Source of the DNA: Bacteroidaceae bacterium
GTDB taxonomy: Bacteria; Bacteroidota; Bacteroidia; Bacteroidales; Bacteroidaceae
NCBI GenBank assembly: GCA_017524545.1
Contig: JAFXVN010000056.1
Location: 1-58,319 of the forward strand
Length of the DNA stretch: 58,319 nucleotides
Reading direction: 5' to 3'
In this document: one piece after another, positions 50,270-58,319 of the stretch
Numbering within the stretch: position 1 is the first letter of the stretch
How the letters are laid out: every line of letters begins with the position of its first letter
Program-made: the position numbers and the translations under genes
Notes under the pieces: generated by a model
Databases searched by the model: none
What the model was told of the DNA's origin: nothing
The model's input: the letters and a program-made list of their open reading frames with translations, nothing else

Positions 50270-52248
50270 TTTTTATAATTACGTTGTTGAACCTTAATGA
50301 TTTCATAGTTGAGGGGCTCTTTGATGAGTTCGGGAGCCTTGTCGTCGCTGCCTTGATAGTCCCAGCAGCCAACGTAGAAGAAGTTCTCGTCGTCGCGCTT
50401 TGCTTCGCCTTCCTCTGTCTGGTGCTCCTCGCGGAAGTGACCGCCGCAGCTCTCTTCGCGATGCAGGGCGTCGTAAGCCACAAGCTCACCCATGAGGATG
50501 AAGTCGCGCAGATGGATGGCCTTGTCCAGCTCGACGTTCAAGCCTTCCTTGCTTCCAGGAATAAAGAGGTTGGTGTCGAACTCTTTGCGCAAAGCCTTGA
50601 GCAGCTTCAAGCCTTCCTCCAAGCCTTGCTTCGTGCGACCCATGCCGACGTGCTCCCACATGATGTGGCCAAGCTCTTTGTGGATGGAATCAACAGAACG
50701 CTTGCCCTTGATGTTCATCAGGCGGTCAATCTCCTTCTCAACAGCCTTCTCCGTCTCTGCGAACTCAGGCATATCGGTAGAGAGACGCGGCCAGATGGCT
50801 TGGTCTGCGAGGTAGTTCTGGATAGTGTAAGGCAGTACGAAGTAACCGTCGGCCAGGCCTTGCATAAGCGCAGAAGCACCGAGGCGGTTTGCTCCGTGGT
50901 CGGAGAAGTTGCACTCGCCGATTGCGAAGAGGCCAGGAATGGTGGTCTGCAACTCGTAGTCAACCCAAACGCCGCCCATCGTGTAGTGGATGGCGGGGAA
51001 TATCATCATGGGATAGTAGTAATCGACGCCGTTCTTCGTACAAGCTTTCTCGCCCGGATTGACGTCCGTAATCTCTTCATACATGTCGAAGAGGTTGCCG
51101 TAACGCTGGCGAATCTCGTCAATGCCGAGGCGCTGGATGCTCTCAGAGAAGTCGAGGAACACGGCAAGACCTGTGTTGTTCACGCCGAAGCCCTTGTCGC
51201 AGCGCTCCTTTGCAGCGCGGCTGGCAACGTCACGAGGCACGAGGTTACCAAAGGCGGGATAGCGGCGCTCGAGATAGTAGTCGCGGTCTTCCTCGGGAAT
51301 CTCATAGCCCTGCTTTGTGCCTGCCTGCAATGCCTTTGCGTCCTCCAGCTTCTTGGGAACCCAGATACGGCCATCGTTACGCAGAGACTCGGACATCAGG
51401 GTGAGCTTCGACTGCTTGTCACCATGAACAGGAATACAAGTTGGGTGAATCTGAACGTATGAAGGATTAGCCATCATAGCGCCCTTACGGAAGCACTGAA
51501 CGGCAGCCGTGCAGTTACAACCCATCGCGTTGGTTGAGAGGAAGTAGGTGTTGCCATAACCGCCAGTTGCGATTACGACAGCGTTTGCGCTGAAGCGCTC
51601 CAGCTTGCCGGTCACAAGGTTCTTGGCAATGATGCCGCGAGCACGACCGTCAACAATCACAACATCCTCCATTTCATAACGAGTGAACAGCTTCACCTTG
51701 CCTCTTTGAACTTCCTTCGAGAGAGAAGAATAAGCGCCAAGAAGGAGCTGCTGGCCTGTCTGTCCCTTAGCATAGAACGTGCGGCTCACTTGAGCGCCAC
51801 CGAATGAACGGTTTGCCAACATGCCGCCATACTCGCGAGCAAAGGGAACGCCCTGAGCCACGCACTGGTCGATGATGTTATTCGATACTTCTGCCAAACG
51901 ATAGACATTGGCTTCGCGAGCACGATAGTCACCGCCTTTCACCGTATCATAAAAGAGACGATAGACGGAGTCGCCGTCGTTCTGATAGTTCTTGGCTGCA
52001 TTGATACCGCCCTGAGCTGCGATAGAGTGAGCACGACGGGGCGAGTCCTGGATGCAGAAGTTATACACATTGAAGCCCATCTCGGCAAGAGAAGCGGCTG
52101 CACTTGCACCAGCAAGACCTGTGCCGACAACGATAACATCGAGCTTCAGCTTGTTCTTCGGGTTCACCAGACGCTGGTGAGCTTTATATTCTTTCCATTT
52201 CTCAGGCACTGGACCTGCGGGAATCTTCGAATCTAATACTTTTGCCAT
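50266..52248 (-). CDS. sdhA: Fumarate reductase/succinate dehydrogenase flavoprotein subunit
   Basis: A 660-residue FAD subunit. FAD binding is shown by [21 protein letters not shown] and [17 protein letters not shown] (with the FAD-linking His), and the active site by [35 protein letters not shown] and [20 protein letters not shown]. Length and the C-terminus ([12 protein letters not shown]-like) fit the type B (di-heme) enzymes of Bacteroidetes. ATG 52246-52248 follows a TTTACCA array that replaces the usual short spacer after sdhC. The stop codon lies inside the end of the mobile-like element downstream. Confidence 0.95.
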   Translation of the reverse strand: MAKVLDSKIPAGPVPEKWKEYKAHQRLVNPKNKLKLDVIVVGTGLAGASAAASLAEMGFNVYNFCIQDSPRRAHSIAAQGGINAAKNYQNDGDSVYRLFYDTVKGGDYRAREANVYRLAEVSNNIIDQCVAQGVPFAREYGGMLANRSFGGAQVSRTFYAKGQTGQQLLLGAYSSLSKEVQRGKVKLFTRYEMEDVVIVDGRARGIIAKNLVTGKLERFSANAVVIATGGYGNTYFLSTNAMGCNCTAAVQCFRKGAMMANPSYVQIHPTCIPVHGDKQSKLTLMSESLRNDGRIWVPKKLEDAKALQAGTKQGYEIPEEDRDYYLERRYPAFGNLVPRDVASRAAKERCDKGFGVNNTGLAVFLDFSESIQRLGIDEIRQRYGNLFDMYEEITDVNPGEKACTKNGVDYYYPMMIFPAIHYTMGGVWVDYELQTTIPGLFAIGECNFSDHGANRLGASALMQGLADGYFVLPYTIQNYLADQAIWPRLSTDMPEFAETEKAVEKEIDRLMNIKGKRSVDSIHKELGHIMWEHVGMGRTKQGLEEGLKLLKALRKEFDTNLFIPGSKEGLNVELDKAIHLRDFILMGELVAYDALHREESCGGHFREEHQTEEGEAKRDDENFFYVGCWDYQGSDDKAPELIKEPLNYEIIKVQQRNYKN

Positions 52249-52253
52249 AATTG

Positions 52254-52290
52254 CATTTACCATTTAATTCATTTACCATTTACCATTTAA
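52254..52290. repeat. TTTACCA heptamer array between sdhC and sdhA
   Basis: Four to five units of ATTTACC/ATTTAAT in the 38-bp spacer; the sdhC stop codon (52287-52289) is inside the array. Confidence 0.7.
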
Positions 52291-52982
52291 GCACCGCAAC
52301 TGCCACTGCAACAGGGGCTGAAGTTCTGGATTGCAAACACAATCACTACTGCTGCGAACATCAGCACAACGAGGGTTGCGTAGATGTTGCCGATGCAGCG
52401 CCAGCGCTGGAACCACACTTTGCCGCTCCAACCCATTGTCTGCAAAGAGCTCCAGATGCCGTGAGTCAGGTGGAACCACAGAGCGCAGAGCCATACAAGA
52501 TACAGAGCCGAATAGACAGGACAGCCGAAGGTCTTCTTAATCCAGAAGACACCGTCGGCAGCGTTCTGTGCGTACTCGCCTTCGATAAGCTCAGCTGCCA
52601 TCATGTTCCACCAGAAGTTGTAGAGGTGCAGGCAAAGGCCCAGGCAGATGATGATGCCGAGAACCAGCATGTTCTGGCTCGCCCACTCTACCTTTTCGGG
52701 CTTGTCGGTAATGGCATAGCGGTTGTTGCCGCGAGCCTTACGGTTCTGAATGGTCAGCCAGAAAGCATAGATGAAATGAATAACCACAAGGCCGGCCAAG
52801 CCTACGGTTGCCGCCACAGCGTACCAGTTGGCTCCCAGCATCTCACAGATCATGTTGTAGCCGTCCTCACTGATGAGTGCCACAACATTCATTGACGCAT
52901 GGAACGTCAGGAACAGGACCAGTGCAATGCCGGTCACGGACATCACTACTTTCCTGCCGATTGATGAATTGATTAACCACAT
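52287..52982 (-). CDS. sdhC: Fumarate reductase/succinate dehydrogenase cytochrome b subunit
   Basis: A 231-residue membrane anchor with five hydrophobic helices and the histidines expected for a di-heme type B anchor (LFLTFHASMN, GLVVIHFIYAFW, LCLHLYNFWW, LWFHLTHGIW). It binds heme and quinone. First gene of the operon, with a promoter at 53058-53088 and a leader of about 70 nt. The C-terminus CCSGSCGA is cysteine-rich. Confidence 0.92.
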   Translation of the reverse strand: MWLINSSIGRKVVMSVTGIALVLFLTFHASMNVVALISEDGYNMICEMLGANWYAVAATVGLAGLVVIHFIYAFWLTIQNRKARGNNRYAITDKPEKVEWASQNMLVLGIIICLGLCLHLYNFWWNMMAAELIEGEYAQNAADGVFWIKKTFGCPVYSALYLVWLCALWFHLTHGIWSSLQTMGWSGKVWFQRWRCIGNIYATLVVLMFAAVVIVFAIQNFSPCCSGSCGA

Positions 52983-53057
52983 AGAAAAATTAAATTAAGT
53001 TATTATTTAGTGTTAATTTATGTGCGCGTGTACCTTAATTTAAGTATATAACGAAGG

Positions 53058-53088
53058 CAAAAGTACACAAAAAAGGTTAATTGTGCAA
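53058..53088 (-). promoter_or_regulatory. Promoter of the sdhCAB operon
   Basis: TTG at 53088-53086, a 20-bp spacer, TACTTTTG at 53065-53058 on the minus strand. Confidence 0.75.
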
Positions 53089-53118
53089 CTTTTTCGAGGA
53101 AATGTTGCAGGAAATGCC

Positions 53119-53126
53119 TACTTTTG
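53119..53126 (+). promoter_or_regulatory. Promoter -7 element (TACTTTTG) of mnmG
   Basis: Exact TAnnTTTG, about 180 bp upstream of ATG 53309. The leader would contain the whole inverted-arm element 53145-53294. Confidence 0.5.
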
Positions 53127-53144
53127 TACCTAAAAAAGGAAAAG

Positions 53145-53294
53145 AAGTTATGAAAGGGAGTTAAAATGAGGAGTTATGAAGGGGAGTTATGATGAGCCGT
53201 TACCCTTTTTCGACTAAAGGTTGCCGCCAAAGCTATCGGCCCATCATAACTCCTCAATTTAACTCCCCACTATAACTCCTCATTATAACTCCTT
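53145..53294. repeat. Inverted-arm GGAGTTATGA element in front of mnmG
   Basis: Left arm 53145-53196 is four units of 11-14 bp (GGAGTTATGAAG type); right arm 53242-53294 is four units of CATAACTCCTCA type, the inverse; centre 45 bp. In the mnmG mRNA it would form a stem of about 50 bp ending 14 bp before the start codon. Confidence 0.85.
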
Positions 53295-53308
53295 AAAACA
53301 AATAGCTG

Positions 53309-55276
53309 ATGGAGTTCAAATATGATGTCGTAGTCGTCGGTGCGGGCCATGCCGGATGCGAGGCAGCGTGTGCCGCTGCAAAGTTGGGCGCGAAGACGTG
53401 TCTCATCACGATGGACATGAACAAAATCGCCCAGATGTCGTGCAATCCTGCCGTCGGCGGTATTGCCAAAGGGCAGATTGTCCGCGAGATAGATGCCTTG
53501 GGCGGACACATGGGCGAGGTGACGGACGCGACTGCCATTCAGTTCCGTATGCTCAACCGCTCGAAAGGCCCTGCCATGTGGAGCCCTCGTGCCCAATGCG
53601 ACAGAGGTAAGTTCATCTGGAAGTGGCGCGAGATTCTCGAGAACACACAGAATCTTTCCATTTGGCAAGACCAGGTAGAGGAGCTGCTCACTGTTGAGAC
53701 GAAGGCGGCAGCAAGCGAAGACGGTTTTTCCCACCGGCGGGAAAACCAATTCCCACGTGCGGGAAAACTTTTTCCCACCAGTGGGAAAGCCAAGCGCAGC
53801 ACAGTTGGTGTGCGGACACTCCTCGGTGTTGTGATAAAAGCTCCCTGCGTCATCATCACGGCAGGCACGTTCCTCAACGGCCTGATGCACATCGGTCGCA
53901 CCAAGATTCCAGGCGGTCGCTGTGCTGAACTGCCGAGCCTCCACCTCTCGGAAAGCATCGCGGCCTGCGGCATTACTGTCGGCCGCATGAAGACCGGCAC
54001 GCCGGTTCGCATCGACGGGCGTTCCGTGGATTTCTCTTTGATGCAGATTCAGGACGGAGAGAGCGACTTCCACAAGTTCTCGTACATGGGCGAGCCGCGC
54101 CAGTTGCCACAGCTGCCCTGCTGGATTACCTATACAAACGAGGCGGTGCACGAGCGTCTGCGTGCTGCCCTACCCGACTCTCCGCTCTACAACGGGCAGA
54201 TTCAGAGCATCGGGCCGCGTTACTGCCCAAGCATCGAGACGAAGCTCGTCACCTTTGCAGAACGAACTGAGCATCAACTCTTTCTGGAGCCGGAAGGCAG
54301 TTCGACGAGGGAGCTTTATCTGAACGGCTTTTCGAGTTCGCTGCCTATTGACGCGCAGATTGAGGCTCTGAAATTGATTCCGGCTTTCCGAGACCTGCAA
54401 ATCTATCGCCCGGGCTATGCTATTGAGTATGACTACTTTGACCCCACGGAGCTTCGTCACTCGTTAGAGTCAAAGAAGGTGGAGGGACTCTTCCTCGCCG
54501 GACAAGTGAATGGCACAACGGGCTACGAGGAGGCAGCTGGACAGGGACTCGTGGCAGGTGTGAACGCAGCACGTAAGCTAGGCGGGCAGGAGCCGTTCGT
54601 TATGCGCAGGGACGAGTCCTATATCGGCGTCCTCATTGACGACCTCGTGACGAAAGGCGTAGACGAGCCTTACCGCATGTTCACCTCGCGGGCCGAATAC
54701 CGCATCCTGCTTCGCCAAGATGATGCGGATGCCCGCCTCACGGAGCGCAGCTATTCAATGGGCTTGGCAAGCCGTGAGCGTTACGACCACTGGCTTTCCA
54801 AGAAGCAGACTATCAGCGAGATAGAAGACTTCTGCAGCTCCTATAGCGTGAAAGCTGCACTCATCAACGAGGGGCTAAAGGCACTTGGAAGCGAGGAGCT
54901 GCAACGCGGCTGCAAACTCATCGACCTTGTGATGCGTCCAGGGCTCTCCCTCTCCAACCTCGCGCCGATGATTCCTGCTTTGAAGGACAAGCTGCACAGC
55001 ATCCCGGACCGTCGTGAGGAAATCATCGAGGCTGCCGAAGTGCGGATGAAGTACAGCGGCTACATCCGTCGCGAAAAGGAGGTTGCCGCCAAGATTCAAC
55101 GCCTCGAAGACCTTCGCATCAAAGGTCGATTCCACTACGAGGACATCAAATCGCTCAGCACAGAAGCCCGTCAGAAGCTCGCAAAAATTGACCCAGAGAC
55201 AATGGCACAGGCGAGCCGCATCCCCGGCGTCAGCCCCAGCGACATCAACGTCCTGCTGGTGATGATGAACAGGTGA
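53309..55276 (+). CDS. mnmG: tRNA uridine-5-carboxymethylaminomethyl modification enzyme MnmG (GidA)
   Basis: A 655-residue FAD protein that with MnmE makes cmnm5U at tRNA wobble positions. The FAD site is VVVVGAGHAGCEAACAAAKLG, followed by MSCNPAVGGIAKGQIVREIDALGG, MLNRSKGPAMWSPRAQ, GTFLNGLMHIG, GRMKTGTPVRI, and the C-terminal MFTSRAEYRILLRQDDAD and IPGVSPSDINVLL. Residues about 139-160 (DGFSHRRENQFPRAGK and on) are an in-frame insertion of three palindromic units at the loop before VRTLLGVVIKAPCVI. The gene is near the origin in many bacteria; here a parS-like site follows directly. Confidence 0.96.
   Translation: MEFKYDVVVVGAGHAGCEAACAAAKLGAKTCLITMDMNKIAQMSCNPAVGGIAKGQIVREIDALGGHMGEVTDATAIQFRMLNRSKGPAMWSPRAQCDRGKFIWKWREILENTQNLSIWQDQVEELLTVETKAAASEDGFSHRRENQFPRAGKLFPTSGKAKRSTVGVRTLLGVVIKAPCVIITAGTFLNGLMHIGRTKIPGGRCAELPSLHLSESIAACGITVGRMKTGTPVRIDGRSVDFSLMQIQDGESDFHKFSYMGEPRQLPQLPCWITYTNEAVHERLRAALPDSPLYNGQIQSIGPRYCPSIETKLVTFAERTEHQLFLEPEGSSTRELYLNGFSSSLPIDAQIEALKLIPAFRDLQIYRPGYAIEYDYFDPTELRHSLESKKVEGLFLAGQVNGTTGYEEAAGQGLVAGVNAARKLGGQEPFVMRRDESYIGVLIDDLVTKGVDEPYRMFTSRAEYRILLRQDDADARLTERSYSMGLASRERYDHWLSKKQTISEIEDFCSSYSVKAALINEGLKALGSEELQRGCKLIDLVMRPGLSLSNLAPMIPALKDKLHSIPDRREEIIEAAEVRMKYSGYIRREKEVAAKIQRLEDLRIKGRFHYEDIKSLSTEARQKLAKIDPETMAQASRIPGVSPSDINVLLVMMNR
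53725..53788. repeat. Triple TTTCCCnnnnGGGAAA palindromic repeat inside mnmG
   Basis: Three hairpins in a row: TTTTTCCCACCGGCGGGAAA (53725-53744), TTCCCACGTGCGGGAAAA (about 53750-53768), TTTTTCCCACCAGTGGGAAA (53769-53788). In frame; centres differ while stems are conserved. Confidence 0.9.
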
Positions 55277-55291
55277 GTTTCACGTGAAACA
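55276..55291. promoter_or_regulatory. parS-like centromere site
   Basis: AGTTTCACGTGAAACA matches the conserved bacterial parS consensus TGTTTCACGTGAAACA at 15 of 16 bases, with the inner 14-bp palindrome intact. It begins at the last base of the mnmG stop codon. ParB bound at such a site would help segregate the origin region. parA and parB are not in the window. Confidence 0.75.
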
Positions 55292-55325
55292 AAGCCCCTT
55301 CTACCCCCCCCAAGGAGGAGCACTA

Positions 55326-55362
55326 TTAAATGGTAAATGGTAAATAATTAAATGGTAAATGT
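55326..55362. repeat. TTAAATGGTAAATGG heptamer array before apt
   Basis: Five copies of the 7-8 bp unit AAATGGT/AAATAAT. The last copy creates an extra in-frame ATG (55352) upstream of the true apt start. Confidence 0.7.
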
Positions 55363-55366
55363 CAAG

Positions 55367-55897
55367 ATGAATAACGATTATCTACTGAAAAACTTGCGCA
55401 ATGTGCCAGACTTTCCTATTCCTGGCATACAGTTCAAGGATGTAAGCACCCTCTACAAGAACCCCAAGTGCCTGAAAATTATGGTCAACGAGCTGTACGA
55501 CCTCTACAAAGACAAAGGCATTACGAAGGTCGTGGGCATCGAGAGTCGCGGCTTCGTGGTTGGCGCTGCGCTGGCAGTCAAGCTGGGTGCAGGCTTCGTG
55601 ATGTGTCGCAAGCCGGGCAAGCTGCCCGCCGAAACACGCAAGGAAAGCTACATGAAAGAGTACGGCAAGGACACGATAGAAATTCATTCCGATGCCATCG
55701 ACGAGAAAGATGTTGTGCTCCTGCACGACGACCTCCTCGCCACGGGCGGCAGCATGAAAGCGGCCTACAACCTCGTCAGGCAGTTCAATCCAAAGAAAAT
55801 CTACATCAACTTCATCATCGAACTGACCATCGAGGGTCTGAACGGCAGGGCTGTCTTCGACAAAGACGTGGAAATGACCACCCTCCTCAAAATATAG
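55367..55897 (+). CDS. apt: Adenine phosphoribosyltransferase
   Basis: A 176-residue type I PRTase that salvages adenine to AMP. Motifs are NLRNVPDFPIPGIQFKDVST (family start), VVGIESRGFVVGAALAVKLG, RKPGKLPAET, and the PRPP loop VVLLHDDLLATGGSMKAA. ATG 55367 (MNNDYLLKNLR) matches the family start; an ATG at 55352 in the repeat array would add five residues and cannot be ruled out. It is part of the mnmG-apt-uvrC-dtd row, all on the plus strand. Confidence 0.94.
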   Translation: MNNDYLLKNLRNVPDFPIPGIQFKDVSTLYKNPKCLKIMVNELYDLYKDKGITKVVGIESRGFVVGAALAVKLGAGFVMCRKPGKLPAETRKESYMKEYGKDTIEIHSDAIDEKDVVLLHDDLLATGGSMKAAYNLVRQFNPKKIYINFIIELTIEGLNGRAVFDKDVEMTTLLKI

Positions 55898-55916
55898 CCC
55901 CACCTCCGTCCCGTAT

Positions 55917-55935
55917 GTTGCGTTGTCAACGCAAC
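55917..55935. terminator. Short palindrome between apt and uvrC
   Basis: GTTGCGTTG and CAACGCAAC form a 9-bp stem with a one-base loop; no T run follows, so termination is doubtful and it may be a processing or spacer element. Confidence 0.35.
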
Positions 55936-55969
55936 CCCTCCCCTCCCCCACCCCGCCTGTAAAATTCAA

Positions 55970-57799
55970 ATGGAAAAAGCAGAGAGAGACAAGCTTCGCG
56001 CCTATCTGATGGGTATTGTCGGCAGCCTTCCCGAATGCCCAGGCTGCTACCAGTACCTCGATGAAACAGGCACCATCATTTACGTCGGCAAGGCAAAGAA
56101 CCTGAAGCGGCGTGTCTATTCCTACTTCTCGAAAGACCACGACAGTCGCAAGACCGCCATCCTCGTCTCTAAGATACGCGACATCAAGTACATCGTCGTC
56201 AAGACCGAAGAGGATGCACTACTGCTGGAGAACAACCTCATCAAGCAGTGGTCGCCCCGCTACAACATCCTATTAAAAGACGGGAAAACGTACCCAAGCA
56301 TCGTGGTCACTAACGAATACCTGCCCCGCATCTTCCAAACACGCAAGATAGACAAGCGATTCGGCACATACTTCGGCCCCTACAGCCACGTCCCGACGAT
56401 GTATCTCTTACTCGAACTCATCAGGAAGCTCTATCCGCTACGCAGGTGCCGCGAGTCTATAACAGCCGATTCCATCGCGAAAGGCAAGCATAAAGAGTGC
56501 CTGGAATATCATATCAAAAACTGCAAGGCACCCTGTACGCTTCGACAAAGCCGTGAAGAGTATATGGAAAACATCGCCGAGGCAAAGGAGATACTGAAGG
56601 GAAACACGGCACAATTAGAGCGGAAAATGCTCGCGCAGATGCAGGAACACGCGGCAAAGCTTGAGTTCGAGGAAGCGGAAGCCATTAAACGGAAGTACCT
56701 GCTCTTAGAGAACTATCGCAGCAAGAGTGAGGTCGTGAGCAACACACTCCATAACATCGATGTCTTTAACATAGAGAACGACGAAAAGGTGGCGTATATC
56801 AACTACCTTCACGTCACGAATGGCTGCATTACGCAGGCCTTTACGTTCGAGTATGCAAAACGCCTCGACGAGACAGACGAAGAGCTTCTTGCTGCAGGAA
56901 TCATTGAGATGCGAGGACGCTACGGCAGTGAAAGTAAAGAAGTTATCGTTCCGTTCCCCGTGGAACATTTAAGCAAAGATTTAACCATCACCATACCTCA
57001 GAAAGGAGACAAGAAGAAGCTCTTAGAGCTTTCAAAGCTGAATGTCCTGCAATATAAAAAGGACAGAATCAGCCAGAGCGACAAGCTGAACCCAGAGCAA
57101 AAGCAGGTAAGGTTGATGAAGGAGCTGCAAGATGCCCTACAGCTCCCCACCCTACCGATGCAGATAGAGTGCTTCGACAACTCGAACATCAGCGGAACAG
57201 ATGCAGTAGCCGGTTGCGTGGTGTTCAAGAAGTGCAAGCCAAGCAAGCAGGATTACCGCAAGTACAACATCAAAACGGTTGAGGGGCCAGACGATTATGC
57301 CAGTATGCAGGAGGTGGTAAGGCGACGATACAGCCGCATGATGGAAGAAGGGACTCCCCTACCCGACTTGATTATCACCGACGGAGGCAAGGGACAAATG
57401 GAGGTCGTGCGCGAGGTTGTGGAGGACGAACTGCACCTCTCCATTCCAATTGCCGGACTTGCGAAGGACGACAGGCACAGAACCAACGAACTTCTCTTTG
57501 GGTTTCCACCCCAAATAATCGCGATGAAAACGGACTCTTTGCTATTCCGCCTGCTCACACAGATACAGGATGAAGTGCATCGCTTCGCTATTACATTCCA
57601 TCGCGACAAACGCAGCAAGCGTCAGGTGGCAAGTGCTTTGGACAAAGTGTCTGGTATCGGACCAAAGACAAAAGAGGCGCTTCTACGCAAATGGCACAGC
57701 GTGAAACGCATTCGTGAGGCAGAAGAAAGCGAACTGGCATCAGTTATAGGAGCATCAAAAGCGAAGATTCTAAAGGAAAAGCTTGCAGAAAACATCTAA
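55970..57799 (+). CDS. uvrC: Excinuclease ABC subunit C
   Basis: A 609-residue nuclease that makes both cuts in nucleotide-excision repair. The GIY-YIG domain is at the start (CPGCYQYLDETGTIIYVGKAKNLKRRV), followed by the cysteine-bearing ECLEYHIKNCKAPC, a UVR segment that binds UvrB (LEFEEAEAIKRKYLLL), the RNase H-like endonuclease domain (MQIECFDNSNISGTDAVAG, PDLIITDGGKGQM, LAKDDRHRT) and a helix-hairpin-helix C-terminus (VSGIGPKTKEALLRKW). Length is normal. Confidence 0.96.
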   Translation: MEKAERDKLRAYLMGIVGSLPECPGCYQYLDETGTIIYVGKAKNLKRRVYSYFSKDHDSRKTAILVSKIRDIKYIVVKTEEDALLLENNLIKQWSPRYNILLKDGKTYPSIVVTNEYLPRIFQTRKIDKRFGTYFGPYSHVPTMYLLLELIRKLYPLRRCRESITADSIAKGKHKECLEYHIKNCKAPCTLRQSREEYMENIAEAKEILKGNTAQLERKMLAQMQEHAAKLEFEEAEAIKRKYLLLENYRSKSEVVSNTLHNIDVFNIENDEKVAYINYLHVTNGCITQAFTFEYAKRLDETDEELLAAGIIEMRGRYGSESKEVIVPFPVEHLSKDLTITIPQKGDKKKLLELSKLNVLQYKKDRISQSDKLNPEQKQVRLMKELQDALQLPTLPMQIECFDNSNISGTDAVAGCVVFKKCKPSKQDYRKYNIKTVEGPDDYASMQEVVRRRYSRMMEEGTPLPDLIITDGGKGQMEVVREVVEDELHLSIPIAGLAKDDRHRTNELLFGFPPQIIAMKTDSLLFRLLTQIQDEVHRFAITFHRDKRSKRQVASALDKVSGIGPKTKEALLRKWHSVKRIREAEESELASVIGASKAKILKEKLAENI

Positions 57800-57805
57800 A
57801 ATTAG

Positions 57806-57813
57806 TAGCTTTG
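57806..57813 (+). promoter_or_regulatory. Promoter -7 element (TAGCTTTG) of dtd
   Basis: Exact TAnnTTTG, 37 bp upstream of ATG 57850. Confidence 0.5.
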
Positions 57814-57835
57814 CAGAGAATATAAGAGGCAAACA

Positions 57836-57843
57836 AGGAGGTG
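57836..57843 (+). promoter_or_regulatory. Strong Shine-Dalgarno (AGGAGGTG) of dtd
   Basis: A full anti-16S match 6 bp before ATG 57850, unusual for this group, where start sites generally lack it. It fixes the start at ATG 57850 rather than the upstream GTG 57841. Confidence 0.75.
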
Positions 57844-57849
57844 CGAGAG

Positions 57850-58302
57850 ATGAGAACAGTTATCCAAAGAGTACAGCGTGCCAGCGTAACCATCAATGGA
57901 TCAACGGTTTCCGCGATAGGGCAGGGGTTACTACTACTGCTTGGCATAGAGGCAGCAGACACAGAGGAGGACATCCAATGGCTATGTCGTAAAGTTCTGG
58001 GATTGCGCATCTTCGACGATAAAGAGGGGGTGATGAATCGCAGCATCATGGACGTTGGTGGCGACATTATCGTTGTGAGCCAGTTCACGCTTCATGCAAG
58101 CTACAAGAAAGGGAACCGCCCCAGCTGGATTCGCGCCGCAGGACACGAACATGCCGTACCAATGTACGAACGCTTTGTTGCAGTGCTTAGTGAAGGCCTC
58201 GGCAAACCTGTCGGCACAGGAGTCTTCGGAGCAGAAATGCAAGTGGAACTCATCAACGACGGCCCCGTTACCATCTGCATGGATACTAAGAACAAGGAGT
58301 AG
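57850..58302 (+). CDS. dtd: D-aminoacyl-tRNA deacylase
   Basis: A 150-residue enzyme that hydrolyses D-aminoacyl-tRNA. The active-site motifs are VVSQFTLHASYKKGNRPSW (SQxTL) and INDGPVTICMD (GPVT, the Gly-cisPro motif). The start MRTVIQRVQRASV is typical. Length is normal. It follows uvrC by 50 bp. Confidence 0.95.
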   Translation: MRTVIQRVQRASVTINGSTVSAIGQGLLLLLGIEAADTEEDIQWLCRKVLGLRIFDDKEGVMNRSIMDVGGDIIVVSQFTLHASYKKGNRPSWIRAAGHEHAVPMYERFVAVLSEGLGKPVGTGVFGAEMQVELINDGPVTICMDTKNKE

Positions 58303-58319
58303 GGAATAGGGATTAGGGA

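Overview
The window is a chromosomal stretch of a member of the Bacteroidales, most likely Prevotellaceae. The evidence is the promoter type (TAnnTTTG at -7, often TTTG about 19-20 bp upstream, in front of more than 20 genes), the general lack of Shine-Dalgarno sequences, BACON, DUF4294, TonB_C/Sel1, C10-peptidase and BspA-like LRR proteins, and a fumarate reductase (sdhCAB) operon. The taxon is inferred from gene content; no rRNA is present.

Layout. 1-1.3 kb: a broken partial gene and a WYL regulator. 1.3-9.1 kb: a minus-strand pectin (rhamnogalacturonan) cluster: a GH105-GH106 fusion, a GH28 and a GH2-type enzyme, tightly coupled. 9.1-15 kb: DUF4294 protein, radical SAM protein, PBP4-type peptidase and two dTDP-sugar genes (FdtA-type isomerase; acyltransferase-aminotransferase fusion). 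15.1-15.4 kb: tRNA-Ser(GCU) and tRNA-Glu(CUC). 15.5-21.5 kb: outer-membrane protein, metF, metH. 21.5-23.5 kb: a two-gene restriction-modification system. 24-32.3 kb: surface/secreted proteins (carbohydrate-binding beta-helix protein, Sel1-TonB_C-LRR protein, C10 protease with LRR, outer-membrane barrel, and a barrel-gene remnant). 32.5-48.9 kb: nadB, trkH, BACON lipoprotein, polA, polyprenyl synthase, Gfo/Idh/MocA oxidoreductase, gluQRS, a polytopic Sel1-TonB protein, an ATPase remnant, SpmA-SpmB fusion, PRTase-like protein and a small secreted protein. 49-53 kb: sdhC-sdhA-(four-helix-bundle gene)-sdhB. 53.3-58.3 kb: mnmG-apt-uvrC-dtd, with a near-perfect parS site just after mnmG, which suggests proximity to the replication origin.

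The most unusual feature is the density of small repeated elements without a transposase. Three kinds recur: (i) elements whose two arms are degenerate 7-13 bp tandem repeats in inverted orientation, (ii) GC-rich hairpin elements, two of them near-identical 66-bp copies in metH, and (iii) AT-rich arrays with a 21-bp unit and inverted ends. Many lie inside essential coding genes (metH, mnmG, polA, gluQRS, GH genes), in frame and at predicted loops or linkers; others supply stop codons, a signal peptide, or the linker of a gene fusion. One such inverted-arm element, between sdhA and sdhB, carries a gene for a small S23/Avd-like four-helix-bundle protein. It is the best candidate here for an undescribed mobile or repeat-spreading system.
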